Below are positions 54,197 to 64,000 of a DNA stretch of 64,000 nucleotides, one piece after another (position 1 is the stretch's first letter; every line of letters starts with the position of its first letter). The DNA lies in NCBI RefSeq assembly GCF_009720485.1, contig NZ_CP045245.1:2356001-2420000 (forward strand), given 5' to 3'. A program made the position numbers and the translations under genes. The notes beneath the pieces were generated by a model. It saw only the letters and a program-made list of their open reading frames with translations. It had not been told where the DNA came from and did not search any database. The DNA comes from Cellulomonas sp. JZ18. Its GTDB lineage: Bacteria; Actinomycetota; Actinomycetes; Actinomycetales; Cellulomonadaceae.

Positions 54197-55114
54197 TCAG
54201 GCCGTGACGACGTCCAGCAGGCCCGCGGCCTGCAGACCGGCGCGCACGTGCGCGGCCTCGTCGTCGGTGTAGGGGACGATCGGGAGACGGGTCGCGCGGC
54301 TGCGCAGCACACCGGTCTCCACGAGGGCGGCCTTCGCGGCAGCCGCCTGGAAGCCGTCACCGTTGAGGGCGGTGATCGCGGGCAGTGCCGCGAGGAAGAT
54401 GTCGAGGGCCGCGTCGGTGTCACCGCGGCGCCAGGCGTCGACCAGGGCGGCGAACTGGTCGCCGAGCACGTGGGTCGTCACCCCGACCAGGCCGACCGCG
54501 CCGTGCGCGAGGAAGCCCAGCACGAGGCCGTCGTCCCCGCTGTACCAGGCGAGGCCGGTGCGCCGGATCGCCGAGGCGGCACCGACGACGTCCCCGCTGG
54601 CGTCCTTCATGGCCACGACCTGCTCGTGCGCGGCGAGGCGGTCGATCGTCGCCGGTGCGAGCCGCACGCCGGTGCGGCCGGGGATGTCGTAGAGCATGAC
54701 GGGCAGCGGCGTCGCGTCGGCGACCGCGGTCACGTGCCGGATCACGCCCTCCTGGGAGGGGCGCGAGTAGTACGGGGTGACGACGAGCAGGCCGTGCGCA
54801 CCGGCCTCCGCGGCCTGCTCCGCCATGCGGACCGCGTGCGCGGTGTCGTTGGAGCCGGCGCCGGCCACGACGTACGCGCGGTCGCCGACCGCCTCGACGA
54901 CGGCCGCGACGATCTCGGCCTTCTCGGGCGCGTGCGTCGTCGGGGCCTCGCCGGTCGTGCCGTTGAGCACCAGCCCGTCGTGGCCGTGGTCCACCAGGTG
55001 CTTCGCCAGCGCGACCGTCGCCTCGAGGTCGACCGCGCCGTCGGCGGTCATCGGGGTGACCATGGCCGAGAGCACGGACCCGAACGGGTGCGTCGCGGAC
55101 GTGACGGTGGGCAT
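54197..55114 (-). CDS. dapA: 4-hydroxy-tetrahydrodipicolinate synthase
   Basis: A 305-residue aldolase that condenses pyruvate and aspartate semialdehyde, the first committed step of lysine/diaminopimelate synthesis. It has NGTTGEAPTTHAPEK, the Tyr pair in VTPYYSRPSQEG, YDIPGRTGVRL and the Schiff-base Lys in VVAMKDASGDV. I start at ATG 55114, because TAGCGT lies exactly six bases upstream, as for a leaderless transcript; a GTG at 55120 is in frame. rnj follows. Confidence 0.95.
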   Translation of the reverse strand: MPTVTSATHPFGSVLSAMVTPMTADGAVDLEATVALAKHLVDHGHDGLVLNGTTGEAPTTHAPEKAEIVAAVVEAVGDRAYVVAGAGSNDTAHAVRMAEQAAEAGAHGLLVVTPYYSRPSQEGVIRHVTAVADATPLPVMLYDIPGRTGVRLAPATIDRLAAHEQVVAMKDASGDVVGAASAIRRTGLAWYSGDDGLVLGFLAHGAVGLVGVTTHVLGDQFAALVDAWRRGDTDAALDIFLAALPAITALNGDGFQAAAAKAALVETGVLRSRATRLPIVPYTDDEAAHVRAGLQAAGLLDVVTA

Positions 55115-55223
55115 GGGCACACGCTACCGCCCGACCGGCACCACCGTGGCAGCCGCCCGGGTTTCGGCCTGCGCGCCCCCCGCTCGACGCGCCACCGGCT
55201 GCGCACGCGGCCAGACTGGCGCC

Positions 55224-56693
55224 ATGACCGCGCCGCTGCCCCCGTCCGTCGCCGCACACGTGCCCACCGGGATGCTGATCGGGGGCGAGTGGCGCCAGGC
55301 GCGCGGCGGTGCGACGTTCCCGGTCGTCGACCCGGCGACGGGCGAGACCCTGTTCGACGTCGCCGACGGCGACGAGCAGGACGCCCTCGACGCGCTCGCC
55401 GCGGCGCACGACGCCTTCCCGGCCTGGCGGGCCACCGCGCCGCGGACGCGCTCGGAGCTCCTGCGGGCCGTCTTCGACGTGCTCACCGCGCACACGGAGG
55501 ACATCGCCGCGCTGGTCACCGCCGAGGGCGGCAAGCCGCTCGCCGAGTCGCGTGCCGAGGTGGCCTACGCGGCCGACTACGTCCGGTGGTACGCGGAGGA
55601 GGCCGTGCGCGCCGAGGGCCTGGCCCGACGCGCCCCGGCGGGCACCCACCACCAGCTCGTCCTGCGGCGTCCGGTGGGGCCGGCGCTGCTCATCGCGCCG
55701 TGGAACTTCCCGATCGCCATGATCGCCCGCAAGGTCGCGCCCGCGCTGGCCGCGGGGTGCACGTGCGTCGTGAAGCCCGCACGGCTGACGCCCCTGACGA
55801 CCGCCTACGTCGTCGAGCTCATCCGCGCCGAGCTCGACGGGCGCGACCTGCCGACCGGTGTCGTGAACGTCGTCCCGACGTCCTCGGCGCGCCGCGTCTC
55901 CGAGCCGCTGCTCGCCGACCCCCGGCTGCGCAAGCTGTCCTTCACGGGCTCGACCGAGGTCGGGCGCACGCTGCTGGCCGCCGCCGCGCCGCGCGTGCTG
56001 CGCACGTCGATGGAGCTGGGCGGCAACGCGCCCTTCCTCGTGTTCGAGGACGCCGACCTCGACGCGGCCGTGGCGGGCGCGGTCCAGGCGAAGATGCGCA
56101 ACTCGGGCCAGACGTGCGTCGCCGCCAACCGCTTCCTCGTGCACGGCTCGGTCGCGGGCGAGTTCGCCGACCGGCTCACCGCGGCGTTCGAGGGCCTCGT
56201 CGTGGGCCACGGGGCCGACCCCGACACGACCGTCGGCCCGCTCATCGAGCAGTCGGCCGTCGACCGGGTCGAGGAGCTCGTCACCGAGGCCGTCGACGGC
56301 GGCGCGCTCCTGCGGGTCGGCGGCGAGCCGGTGCGCCGGCCGGGCTACTTCTACGCACCGACCGTGCTGACCTCGGTCGACCCGGGGCTGCGCGTCGTCA
56401 CCGAGGAGACGTTCGGCCCGGTCGCGCCCGTCGTCACGTTCGACGACGAGGACGAGGCCGTGCGCCTGGCGAACGACACGCCGTTCGGGCTCGTCGCGTA
56501 CGCGTACACGCGGGACGTCGGCCGTGCGATGCGCATGGCCGAGCAGCTGGACGCCGGCATGGTCGGCATCAACCGGGGCATGGTCTCCGACGCGAGCGCG
56601 CCGTTCGGCGGGGTGAAGGAGTCGGGGCTGGGCCGCGAGGGCGGCGCGGCCGGCATGGAGGAGTACCTGGAGCCGGTGTACGTCGCGCTGTGA
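55224..56693 (+). CDS. gabD: NAD(P)-dependent succinate-semialdehyde dehydrogenase type ALDH
   Basis: A 489-residue aldehyde dehydrogenase. ALLIAPWNFPIAMIARKVAP, KLSFTGSTEVGR, the general-base Glu in MELGGNAPFLVFEDADLD and the nucleophile Cys in NSGQTCVAANRF are intact. PFGGVKESGLGREGG at the end and overall pattern favour GabD, which oxidises succinate semialdehyde to succinate. No GABA transaminase gene is adjacent, so the substrate is not certain. ATG 55224 lacks a ribosome site; a CAGACT lies six bases upstream. Confidence 0.85.
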   Translation: MTAPLPPSVAAHVPTGMLIGGEWRQARGGATFPVVDPATGETLFDVADGDEQDALDALAAAHDAFPAWRATAPRTRSELLRAVFDVLTAHTEDIAALVTAEGGKPLAESRAEVAYAADYVRWYAEEAVRAEGLARRAPAGTHHQLVLRRPVGPALLIAPWNFPIAMIARKVAPALAAGCTCVVKPARLTPLTTAYVVELIRAELDGRDLPTGVVNVVPTSSARRVSEPLLADPRLRKLSFTGSTEVGRTLLAAAAPRVLRTSMELGGNAPFLVFEDADLDAAVAGAVQAKMRNSGQTCVAANRFLVHGSVAGEFADRLTAAFEGLVVGHGADPDTTVGPLIEQSAVDRVEELVTEAVDGGALLRVGGEPVRRPGYFYAPTVLTSVDPGLRVVTEETFGPVAPVVTFDDEDEAVRLANDTPFGLVAYAYTRDVGRAMRMAEQLDAGMVGINRGMVSDASAPFGGVKESGLGREGGAAGMEEYLEPVYVAL

Positions 56694-56754
56694 CGTCCGG
56701 CCCACCGGGGCACAGCGGGCCTGCGACGCGTGCCCCGGTGCCTACAGTGGGCGC

Positions 56755-57507
56755 GTGACCCCGTCCGATCCCCTGCGTGCCGCGCGCCGCCAGGCGGTCT
56801 CGGTCTCGGTGGCGACCGGGCTGTACGGCATCTCGTTCGGCGCCCTGGCGGTCGCCTCGGGCCTCGACGTCGCGCAGACGATGGCACTGAGCCTGCTGCT
56901 CTTCTCCGGCGGGTCGCAGTTCGCCCTGATCGGCGTCGTCGGCGCCGGCGGTGCGGTCGGGGCCGCGATCGCGTCCGCCGCCCTGCTCGGCGCCCGCAAC
57001 GCGCTCTACGGCGCGCAGCTCGCGCCGCTCCTCGCGCTGCCGGGATCGCGGCTCCTGCCCGCGGCGCAGCTGACGATCGACGAGTCGACCGCGGTCGCGA
57101 CCGCCCAGCCGACGCGCGCCGCGGCCCGGGTGGGGTTCTGGTGGACGGGCGCCGGCATCTACGTGCTGTGGAACCTGTTCACGCTGGTCGGGGCGATGGC
57201 CGGCGACCGGCTCGGGGACCCGCGCGCGTACGGTCTCGACGCGGCGGCCGCCGCGGCCTTCCTCGCCCTCCTGTGGCCGCGCCTCGGCGGGCCGCAGGGA
57301 CGCACAGCACGGCTCGTCGCGGGCGCCGCCGTGCTCGTCGCCCTCGCGACGACGCCCGTGCTGCCCTCCGGGGTGCCGGTGCTGCTCGCCGCCGCCGTCG
57401 CGATCCTCGTCGGCGTGCTGACCCCGGCGCCGGCCGGCCCCGCGGTCCCGGTGCCCGCCGGGGACGGCGACCGCGCTCGGGGTGACGGTCGGGAGACGGC
57501 ACCGTGA
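56755..57507 (+). CDS. azlC: AzlC-type branched-chain amino acid exporter, large subunit
   Basis: A 250-residue membrane protein. GLYGISFGALAVASGLDVAQ, LLLFSGGSQFALIGVVGAGG and LGARNALYGAQLAPLL are AzlC/BrnF signatures. The partner AzlD overlaps its stop. Together these export branched-chain amino acids or methionine in known systems. GTG 56755 has TACAGT six bases upstream, suggesting a leaderless message. A charged, Pro/Gly-rich tail ends the protein. Confidence 0.9.
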   Translation: MTPSDPLRAARRQAVSVSVATGLYGISFGALAVASGLDVAQTMALSLLLFSGGSQFALIGVVGAGGAVGAAIASAALLGARNALYGAQLAPLLALPGSRLLPAAQLTIDESTAVATAQPTRAAARVGFWWTGAGIYVLWNLFTLVGAMAGDRLGDPRAYGLDAAAAAAFLALLWPRLGGPQGRTARLVAGAAVLVALATTPVLPSGVPVLLAAAVAILVGVLTPAPAGPAVPVPAGDGDRARGDGRETAP

Positions 57508-57818
57508 CCGCCCTCTGGGTCGCCGTGCTGCTGTCGAGCGCGGCCTGCTTCGCGATCAAGCTCGCCGGCCACCTGCTGCCCCGGCACTGGCTCGCCGAGC
57601 CGAGGGTGGCCCGCACGGCCGCGCTCGTCACGGTCGCGCTGCTCGCCGCGCTGGTCGCCGTCCAGGCTGCGACCGACGGCGGGCGGCTCGCGCTCGACGC
57701 GCGCGTGCCTGCACTGGCCGTCGCCGCGGTGGCGCTGGCGCTGCGCGCGCCGTTCGTCCTCGTGGTCGTCCTGGCCGCCGCCACCGCCGCCGGCCTGCGT
57801 CTGCTCGGGATGCCCTGA
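57504..57818 (+). CDS. azlD: AzlD small subunit of amino acid exporter
   Basis: A 104-residue protein with three to four hydrophobic helices (LWVAVLLSSAACFAIKLAGH onward). This is the usual AzlD/BrnE size and layout. The GTG overlaps the azlC stop as GTGA, giving coupled translation of the two exporter subunits. Confidence 0.88.
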   Translation: MTALWVAVLLSSAACFAIKLAGHLLPRHWLAEPRVARTAALVTVALLAALVAVQAATDGGRLALDARVPALAVAAVALALRAPFVLVVVLAAATAAGLRLLGMP

Positions 57819-57868
57819 CGCGGCGCGCGCACGCTCGCCGGGGTGCGTCGCGCCGCTACCGTGCGCAC

Positions 57869-58522
57869 GTGATCGTGTCCTCGCGCAGCGAGCAGGAGTA
57901 CCGCGCGTTCTTCGCCCTCGGCGACGACGACCTCGCCGGTCGCGTGCTCGACTGCTCGGCGGGCGCGTCGGGGTTCACCGCGGCCGTCGGCGCGGCGGGC
58001 GGCGACGTCACGGCCGTCGACCCCGTGTACGCCGACCCGCAGGCCCTCCGGGACACCGTCGAGCGGTCGGCGGCCGCGGGTGCGGCGCTGGTCGACGCCC
58101 ACGACGACCGGTTCACGTGGTCCTGGTACGGCAGCCCACAGCGGCACCGGGCACTGCGCGACGCGGCACTCGCCACCTTCCTGGAGGACCTCGCGGCCCG
58201 GCCGGAGCGCTACGTCGTCGGGAGCCTGCCCGACCTGCCGTTCCCGGACGGCGCCTTCGACCTCGCGCTCTGCTCCCACCTGCTGTTCACCTGGGCCGAC
58301 GTCCTCGACGCCCCCTGGCACCACGCGGCGCTGACCGAGCTCCTGCGGGTCGCGCACGAGGTCCGCGTCTTCCCGCTCGTGCAGCGCGGCGCGGGCGAGC
58401 CGGTCGGGTTCCTCCCGGCGCTGCTGGACACGCTGCGGGACGAGGGCCGCTGCGTCCAGGTCGTGCCGGTGCCGTACGAGTTCCAGGTCGGCGCCGACCG
58501 GATGCTCGTCGTGCGGCGATGA
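57869..58522 (+). CDS. Class I SAM-dependent methyltransferase
   Basis: A 217-residue protein. VLDCSAGASGFTAAVGAAGG with VTAVDPVYAD is a SAM-binding site with an unusual CSAG in place of GxGxG. PFPDGAFDLALCSHLLFTW is motif IV, and a conserved FPLVQRGAGEP follows. The substrate is unknown. TACCGT (57857-57862) lies six bases before GTG 57869, suggesting a leaderless transcript. It stands alone between azlD and the acetyltransferase. Confidence 0.78.
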   Translation: MIVSSRSEQEYRAFFALGDDDLAGRVLDCSAGASGFTAAVGAAGGDVTAVDPVYADPQALRDTVERSAAAGAALVDAHDDRFTWSWYGSPQRHRALRDAALATFLEDLAARPERYVVGSLPDLPFPDGAFDLALCSHLLFTWADVLDAPWHHAALTELLRVAHEVRVFPLVQRGAGEPVGFLPALLDTLRDEGRCVQVVPVPYEFQVGADRMLVVRR

Positions 58523-58597
58523 GCCACCCGGCCGCGGTGCCCCGCGCCGCGGTCCGGCGGCGTCGGCCGTCGCCCGCGCGGCGACTACCCTGACGGG

Positions 58598-59158
58598 GTG
58601 TCGCTGCTGACCCCCGCCGCCGACGTCTCCGTCCGCCCCGCCGTCCCGGGCGACGAGCGCGAGGTCGCGCGCATCCAGCTGGCGGCGTGGCGGACCGCGC
58701 ACGCCGACGTGCTGGGCGAGGCCGTCCTCGACGCGCTCGACGAGGCGGCGTTCGCGGCGCAGTGGGAACGCGCCATCACCGCCCCGCCCGGTCCGGGCTT
58801 CCGCGTCCTCGTCGCGTGCGCAGGACCGCGCGTCGTCGGCTTCGCGTCGGTCGCGCCGGTATCCGCACCCGAGCCGACCGAGCCGCCGGCCGGCGTCGTC
58901 CTCGCGCTCGAGGTCGACCCCGCCGCGCAGCGCGCGGGCCACGGGTCGCGCCTCCTGGCGGCGGTGGTCGACCTGCTGCGCGCCGACGGCGCGGACCAGG
59001 TGCAGACGTGGGTCATGGACGGGGACGACGCGCGCGTCCGCTTCCTGGCGGGCGCGGGCCTCGGCCCGGACGGCCTGACGCGGCGGCTCGCGACCGGCCC
59101 GGGGCCGGACGAGGAGGCGCACGTCGTGGCCGAGCACCGCTGGTACGCGGCGATCTGA
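58598..59158 (+). CDS. GNAT family N-acetyltransferase
   Basis: A 186-residue GNAT fold. VRPAVPGDEREVARIQLAAW, VVGFASVAP, LEVDPAAQRAGHGSRLLAAV (the acetyl-CoA pyrophosphate loop, Q/R-x-x-G-x-G type) and a final region with FLAGAGLGPDG. The substrate is unknown. TACCCT (58586-58591) is six bases before GTG 58598, again leaderless-like. Confidence 0.85.
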   Translation: MSLLTPAADVSVRPAVPGDEREVARIQLAAWRTAHADVLGEAVLDALDEAAFAAQWERAITAPPGPGFRVLVACAGPRVVGFASVAPVSAPEPTEPPAGVVLALEVDPAAQRAGHGSRLLAAVVDLLRADGADQVQTWVMDGDDARVRFLAGAGLGPDGLTRRLATGPGPDEEAHVVAEHRWYAAI

Positions 59159-59167
59159 CCTCGCCCC

Positions 59168-59191
59168 GCGCGGGGCGCTCGTGCCCCGCGC
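59168..59191. terminator. Terminator between GNAT gene and TPR-like gene
   Basis: GCGCGGGGC-GCTCGT-GCCCCGCGC, a perfect 9-base stem between two converging genes. It overlaps the shorter palindrome GCCCCGCGCGGGGC. Confidence 0.65.
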
Positions 59192-59209
59192 AGCCGGTCG
59201 CGCCGGCGG

Positions 59210-61882
<2,673 letters not shown>

Positions 61883-61883
61883 G

Positions 61884-64000
61884 TCAGGCGTCGGCGGCAG
61901 CGGGCTCGGCCGCCGCGGTCTCGCCCTCGGCGCCGGCCTCGGCCTCGTCGACCACCGCGTGCAGCGAGAGCTTGCCGCGCGGGTCGATCTCGCCGATCTC
62001 GACCTGGACCTTCTGCCCGATCTTGACGACGTCCTCGACGTTCTCGACGCGCTTGCCGCCCACGAGCTTGCGGATCTGCGAGATGTGCAGCAGACCGTCC
62101 TTGCCCGGCGACAGCGAGATGAACGCGCCGAAGGTCGTCGTCTTCACCACGGTGCCGACGAAGCGCTCGCCGACCTCGGGCATGTGCGGGTTCGCGATCG
62201 CGTTGATCGCCGCCCGCGCGGCCTCGGCGGACGGGCCGTCCGTCGCGCCGATGTAGACCGTGCCGTCGTCCTCGATGGAGATGTCGGCGCCGGTCTCCTC
62301 CTGGATCTGGTTGATCATCTTGCCCTTGGGGCCGATGACCTCGCCGATCTTGTCGACCGGCACCTTCACCGTGATGACGCGCGGCGCGAACGGGCTCATC
62401 TCGTCCGGCACGTCGATCGCCTCGGCGATGACGTCGAGGATCGCGAGGCGCGCCTCCTTGGCCTGCGTCAGCGCGCCGGCCAGGACGGAGGCCGGGATGC
62501 CGTCGAGCTTGGTGTCGAGCTGGATGGCGGTGACGAACTCGCGCGTGCCGGCGACCTTGAAGTCCATGTCGCCGAACGCGTCCTCGGCGCCGAGGATGTC
62601 GGTGAGCGCCGCGTAGCGGGTCTCACCGTCGACCGTGTCGGACACGAGACCCATCGCGATGCCCGCGACCGGCGCGCGCAGCGGCACACCGGCGTTGAGC
62701 AGCGACAGCGTCGCGGCGCAGACGGAGCCCATCGACGTCGAGCCGTTGGAGCCGAGCGCCTCGGAGACCTGGCGGATCGCGTAGGGGAACTCCTCGCGCG
62801 ACGGCAGGACCGGGACGATCGCGCGCTCGGCGAGCGCGCCGTGGCCGATCTCGCGGCGCTTCGGCGAACCGACGCGGCCCGTCTCGCCCGTGGAGAACGG
62901 CGGGAAGTTGTAGTGGTGCATGTACCGCTTGCGCGTCTCCGGCGACAGCGTGTCGAGCTGCTGCTCCATCCGGAGCATGTTCAGCGTCGTGACGCCGAGG
63001 ATCTGCGTCTCGCCGCGCTCGAACAGCGCCGAGCCGTGCGTGCGGGGCAGCACCTCGACCTCGGCCGAGAGCGTGCGGATGTCGCGCAGGCCACGGCCGT
63101 CGATGCGGAAGCCGTCGGTGAGGATCCGCTGGCGGATGAGCTTCTTCTGCAGCGAGCGGTAGGCCGCGCCGACCTCCTTCTCGCGCCCCTCGAACTGGGC
63201 GGCGAGCTCGGCCTGGACCTCGGCCTTGATCTCGTCGAGACGGTTCTCGCGCTCCTGCTTGCCCGCGATCTGCAGCGCGGCGGACAGACGCTCGGTGGCG
63301 CCCTGCTCGACGGCGGCGTACACGTCGTCCTGGTAGTCCGGGAACGTCGGGAAGGTCTGCGTCTCCTTGGCGGACTGCGCCGCCAGCTCCATCTGCGCCG
63401 TGACCAGCGCCTTGATGAACGGCTTGGACGCCTCGAGGCCCTCGGCCACGACGGCCTCGGTCGGGGCGACGCCGCCCTCGTTCTTGATGAGGTTCCAGGA
63501 CTTCTCGGGCGCCTCGGCCTCGATCATCGCGATGGCGACGTCGCCGCCCTCGACGACGCGACCGGCGACGACGATCTCGAACGTGGCCCGCTCGCGCTCC
63601 GTGTAGCGCGGGAACGCGACCCACTGGCCGTCGATCAGCGCGATGCGCACGGCACCGACGGGACCGGAGAACGGCAGGCCGGAGATCTGGGTGCTGATCG
63701 ACGCGGCGTTGATCGCCAGCACGTCGTATGCGTCGTCGGGGTTGATCGACAGGACCGTCACGACGACCTGGACCTCGTTGCGCAGGCCCTTGACGAACAG
63801 GGGGCGCAGCGGGCGGTCGATCAGGCGGCAGGCGAGGATCGCCTCGGTCGAGGGACGGCCCTCGCGGCGGAAGAACGAGCCGGGGATCTTGCCGGCGGCG
63901 TACTGGCGCTCCTCGACGTCGACCGTCAGGGGGAAGAAGTCGAAGCCCTCGCGCGGGTGCTTGCCGGCCGTCGTGGCCGACAGCAGCATCGTGTCGTCGT
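61884..64000 (-). CDS. pnp: Polyribonucleotide nucleotidyltransferase (N-terminus outside window)
   Basis: At least 705 residues, open to the right edge, so a short N-terminal part is missing. Two RNase PH domains ([20 protein letters not shown] in the first; [19 protein letters not shown] and [18 protein letters not shown] in the second) are followed by a KH domain ([20 protein letters not shown]) and an S1 domain ([20 protein letters not shown]). It degrades RNA from the 3' end with phosphate and can also add nucleotides. The C-terminal tail is Glu/Ala-rich. The M16 peptidase gene follows after one base. Confidence 0.97.
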   Translation of the reverse strand, partial: DDTMLLSATTAGKHPREGFDFFPLTVDVEERQYAAGKIPGSFFRREGRPSTEAILACRLIDRPLRPLFVKGLRNEVQVVVTVLSINPDDAYDVLAINAASISTQISGLPFSGPVGAVRIALIDGQWVAFPRYTERERATFEIVVAGRVVEGGDVAIAMIEAEAPEKSWNLIKNEGGVAPTEAVVAEGLEASKPFIKALVTAQMELAAQSAKETQTFPTFPDYQDDVYAAVEQGATERLSAALQIAGKQERENRLDEIKAEVQAELAAQFEGREKEVGAAYRSLQKKLIRQRILTDGFRIDGRGLRDIRTLSAEVEVLPRTHGSALFERGETQILGVTTLNMLRMEQQLDTLSPETRKRYMHHYNFPPFSTGETGRVGSPKRREIGHGALAERAIVPVLPSREEFPYAIRQVSEALGSNGSTSMGSVCAATLSLLNAGVPLRAPVAGIAMGLVSDTVDGETRYAALTDILGAEDAFGDMDFKVAGTREFVTAIQLDTKLDGIPASVLAGALTQAKEARLAILDVIAEAIDVPDEMSPFAPRVITVKVPVDKIGEVIGPKGKMINQIQEETGADISIEDDGTVYIGATDGPSAEAARAAINAIANPHMPEVGERFVGTVVKTTTFGAFISLSPGKDGLLHISQIRKLVGGKRVENVEDVVKIGQKVQVEIGEIDPRGKLSLHAVVDEAEAGAEGETAAAEPAAADA

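Overview
The window is about 64 kb of very GC-rich chromosomal DNA, by eye above 70 % G+C. It uses many GTG starts, 4-base GTGA/ATGA gene overlaps and few Shine-Dalgarno sites. The gene order is the core actinobacterial lexA-nrdR / hflX-dapF-miaA-miaB / recX-recA / clgR-pgsA-ftsK / rnj-dapA / dapB-pepR-pnp neighbourhood known from Mycobacterium and other actinobacteria. A secreted protein ending in a family-2 carbohydrate-binding module points to a cellulolytic actinomycete, most likely Cellulomonas or a close relative (inference). No rRNA, tRNA, CRISPR array, insertion sequence or prophage was seen.

Layout. 1-4.1 kb: a PAC2-family protein (cut by the window edge) and a leftward three-gene signalling set (response regulator-PP2C phosphatase, CHASE3 histidine kinase, single-domain response regulator). 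4.3-6.6 kb: a HelD-type helicase. 6.6-10.5 kb: a four-part accessory locus with an AT-rich palindrome, a DUF4956 membrane protein, a VTC-type polyphosphate polymerase domain and a secreted CotH-like kinase with a CBM2. 10.6-14.5 kb: serA, a DUF5302 protein, nrdR, an SOS-controlled LysM division suppressor and lexA. 14.6-20 kb: L-lactate dehydrogenase, a DinG-like helicase and an S9 peptidase. 20.1-29.7 kb: hflX, a RsmC-like methyltransferase, an MFS exporter, the operon dioxygenase-like protein-miaA-dapF-thioredoxin, two YbjN proteins and miaB. 29.9-33.4 kb: gluABCD. 33.4-37.3 kb: rny, recX, recA and DUF3046. 37.4-43.3 kb: lhr and nei2. 43.3-50 kb: clgR, cinA, pgsA, a GGDEF-EAL protein and ftsK. 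50-52.3 kb: a TetR/membrane-protein pair and a winged-helix protein. 52.4-64 kb: rnj, dapA, gabD, azlCD, a methyltransferase, a GNAT, dapB, an M16 peptidase and pnp (cut by the right edge).

How the genes work together. DNA damage control is concentrated here: LexA boxes lie before lexA, the divergent LysM gene and recA, with recX, dinG-like, lhr and nei2 as repair partners. The RNA side is also dense: RNase Y, RNase J, PNPase, HflX, MiaA and MiaB. Lysine/peptidoglycan precursor synthesis is represented by dapA, dapB and dapF.

Caution on sequence quality. Seven genomic loci carry reading-frame breaks (cotH, dinG-like, MFS/trx, recX, lhr, ftsK, tetR). Every break is repaired by adding one G or C to a 4-5 base G/C run. 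Two are in normally essential or universally kept genes, and one added base repairs two convergent genes at once. I therefore treat these as probable homopolymer under-calls and annotate the genes as whole. The other strong signals are a DtxR/IdeR-like iron box with a promoter and hairpin next to nrdR (a candidate small RNA), a 17-bp tandem repeat between DUF3046 and recA, and about sixteen starts that look leaderless.
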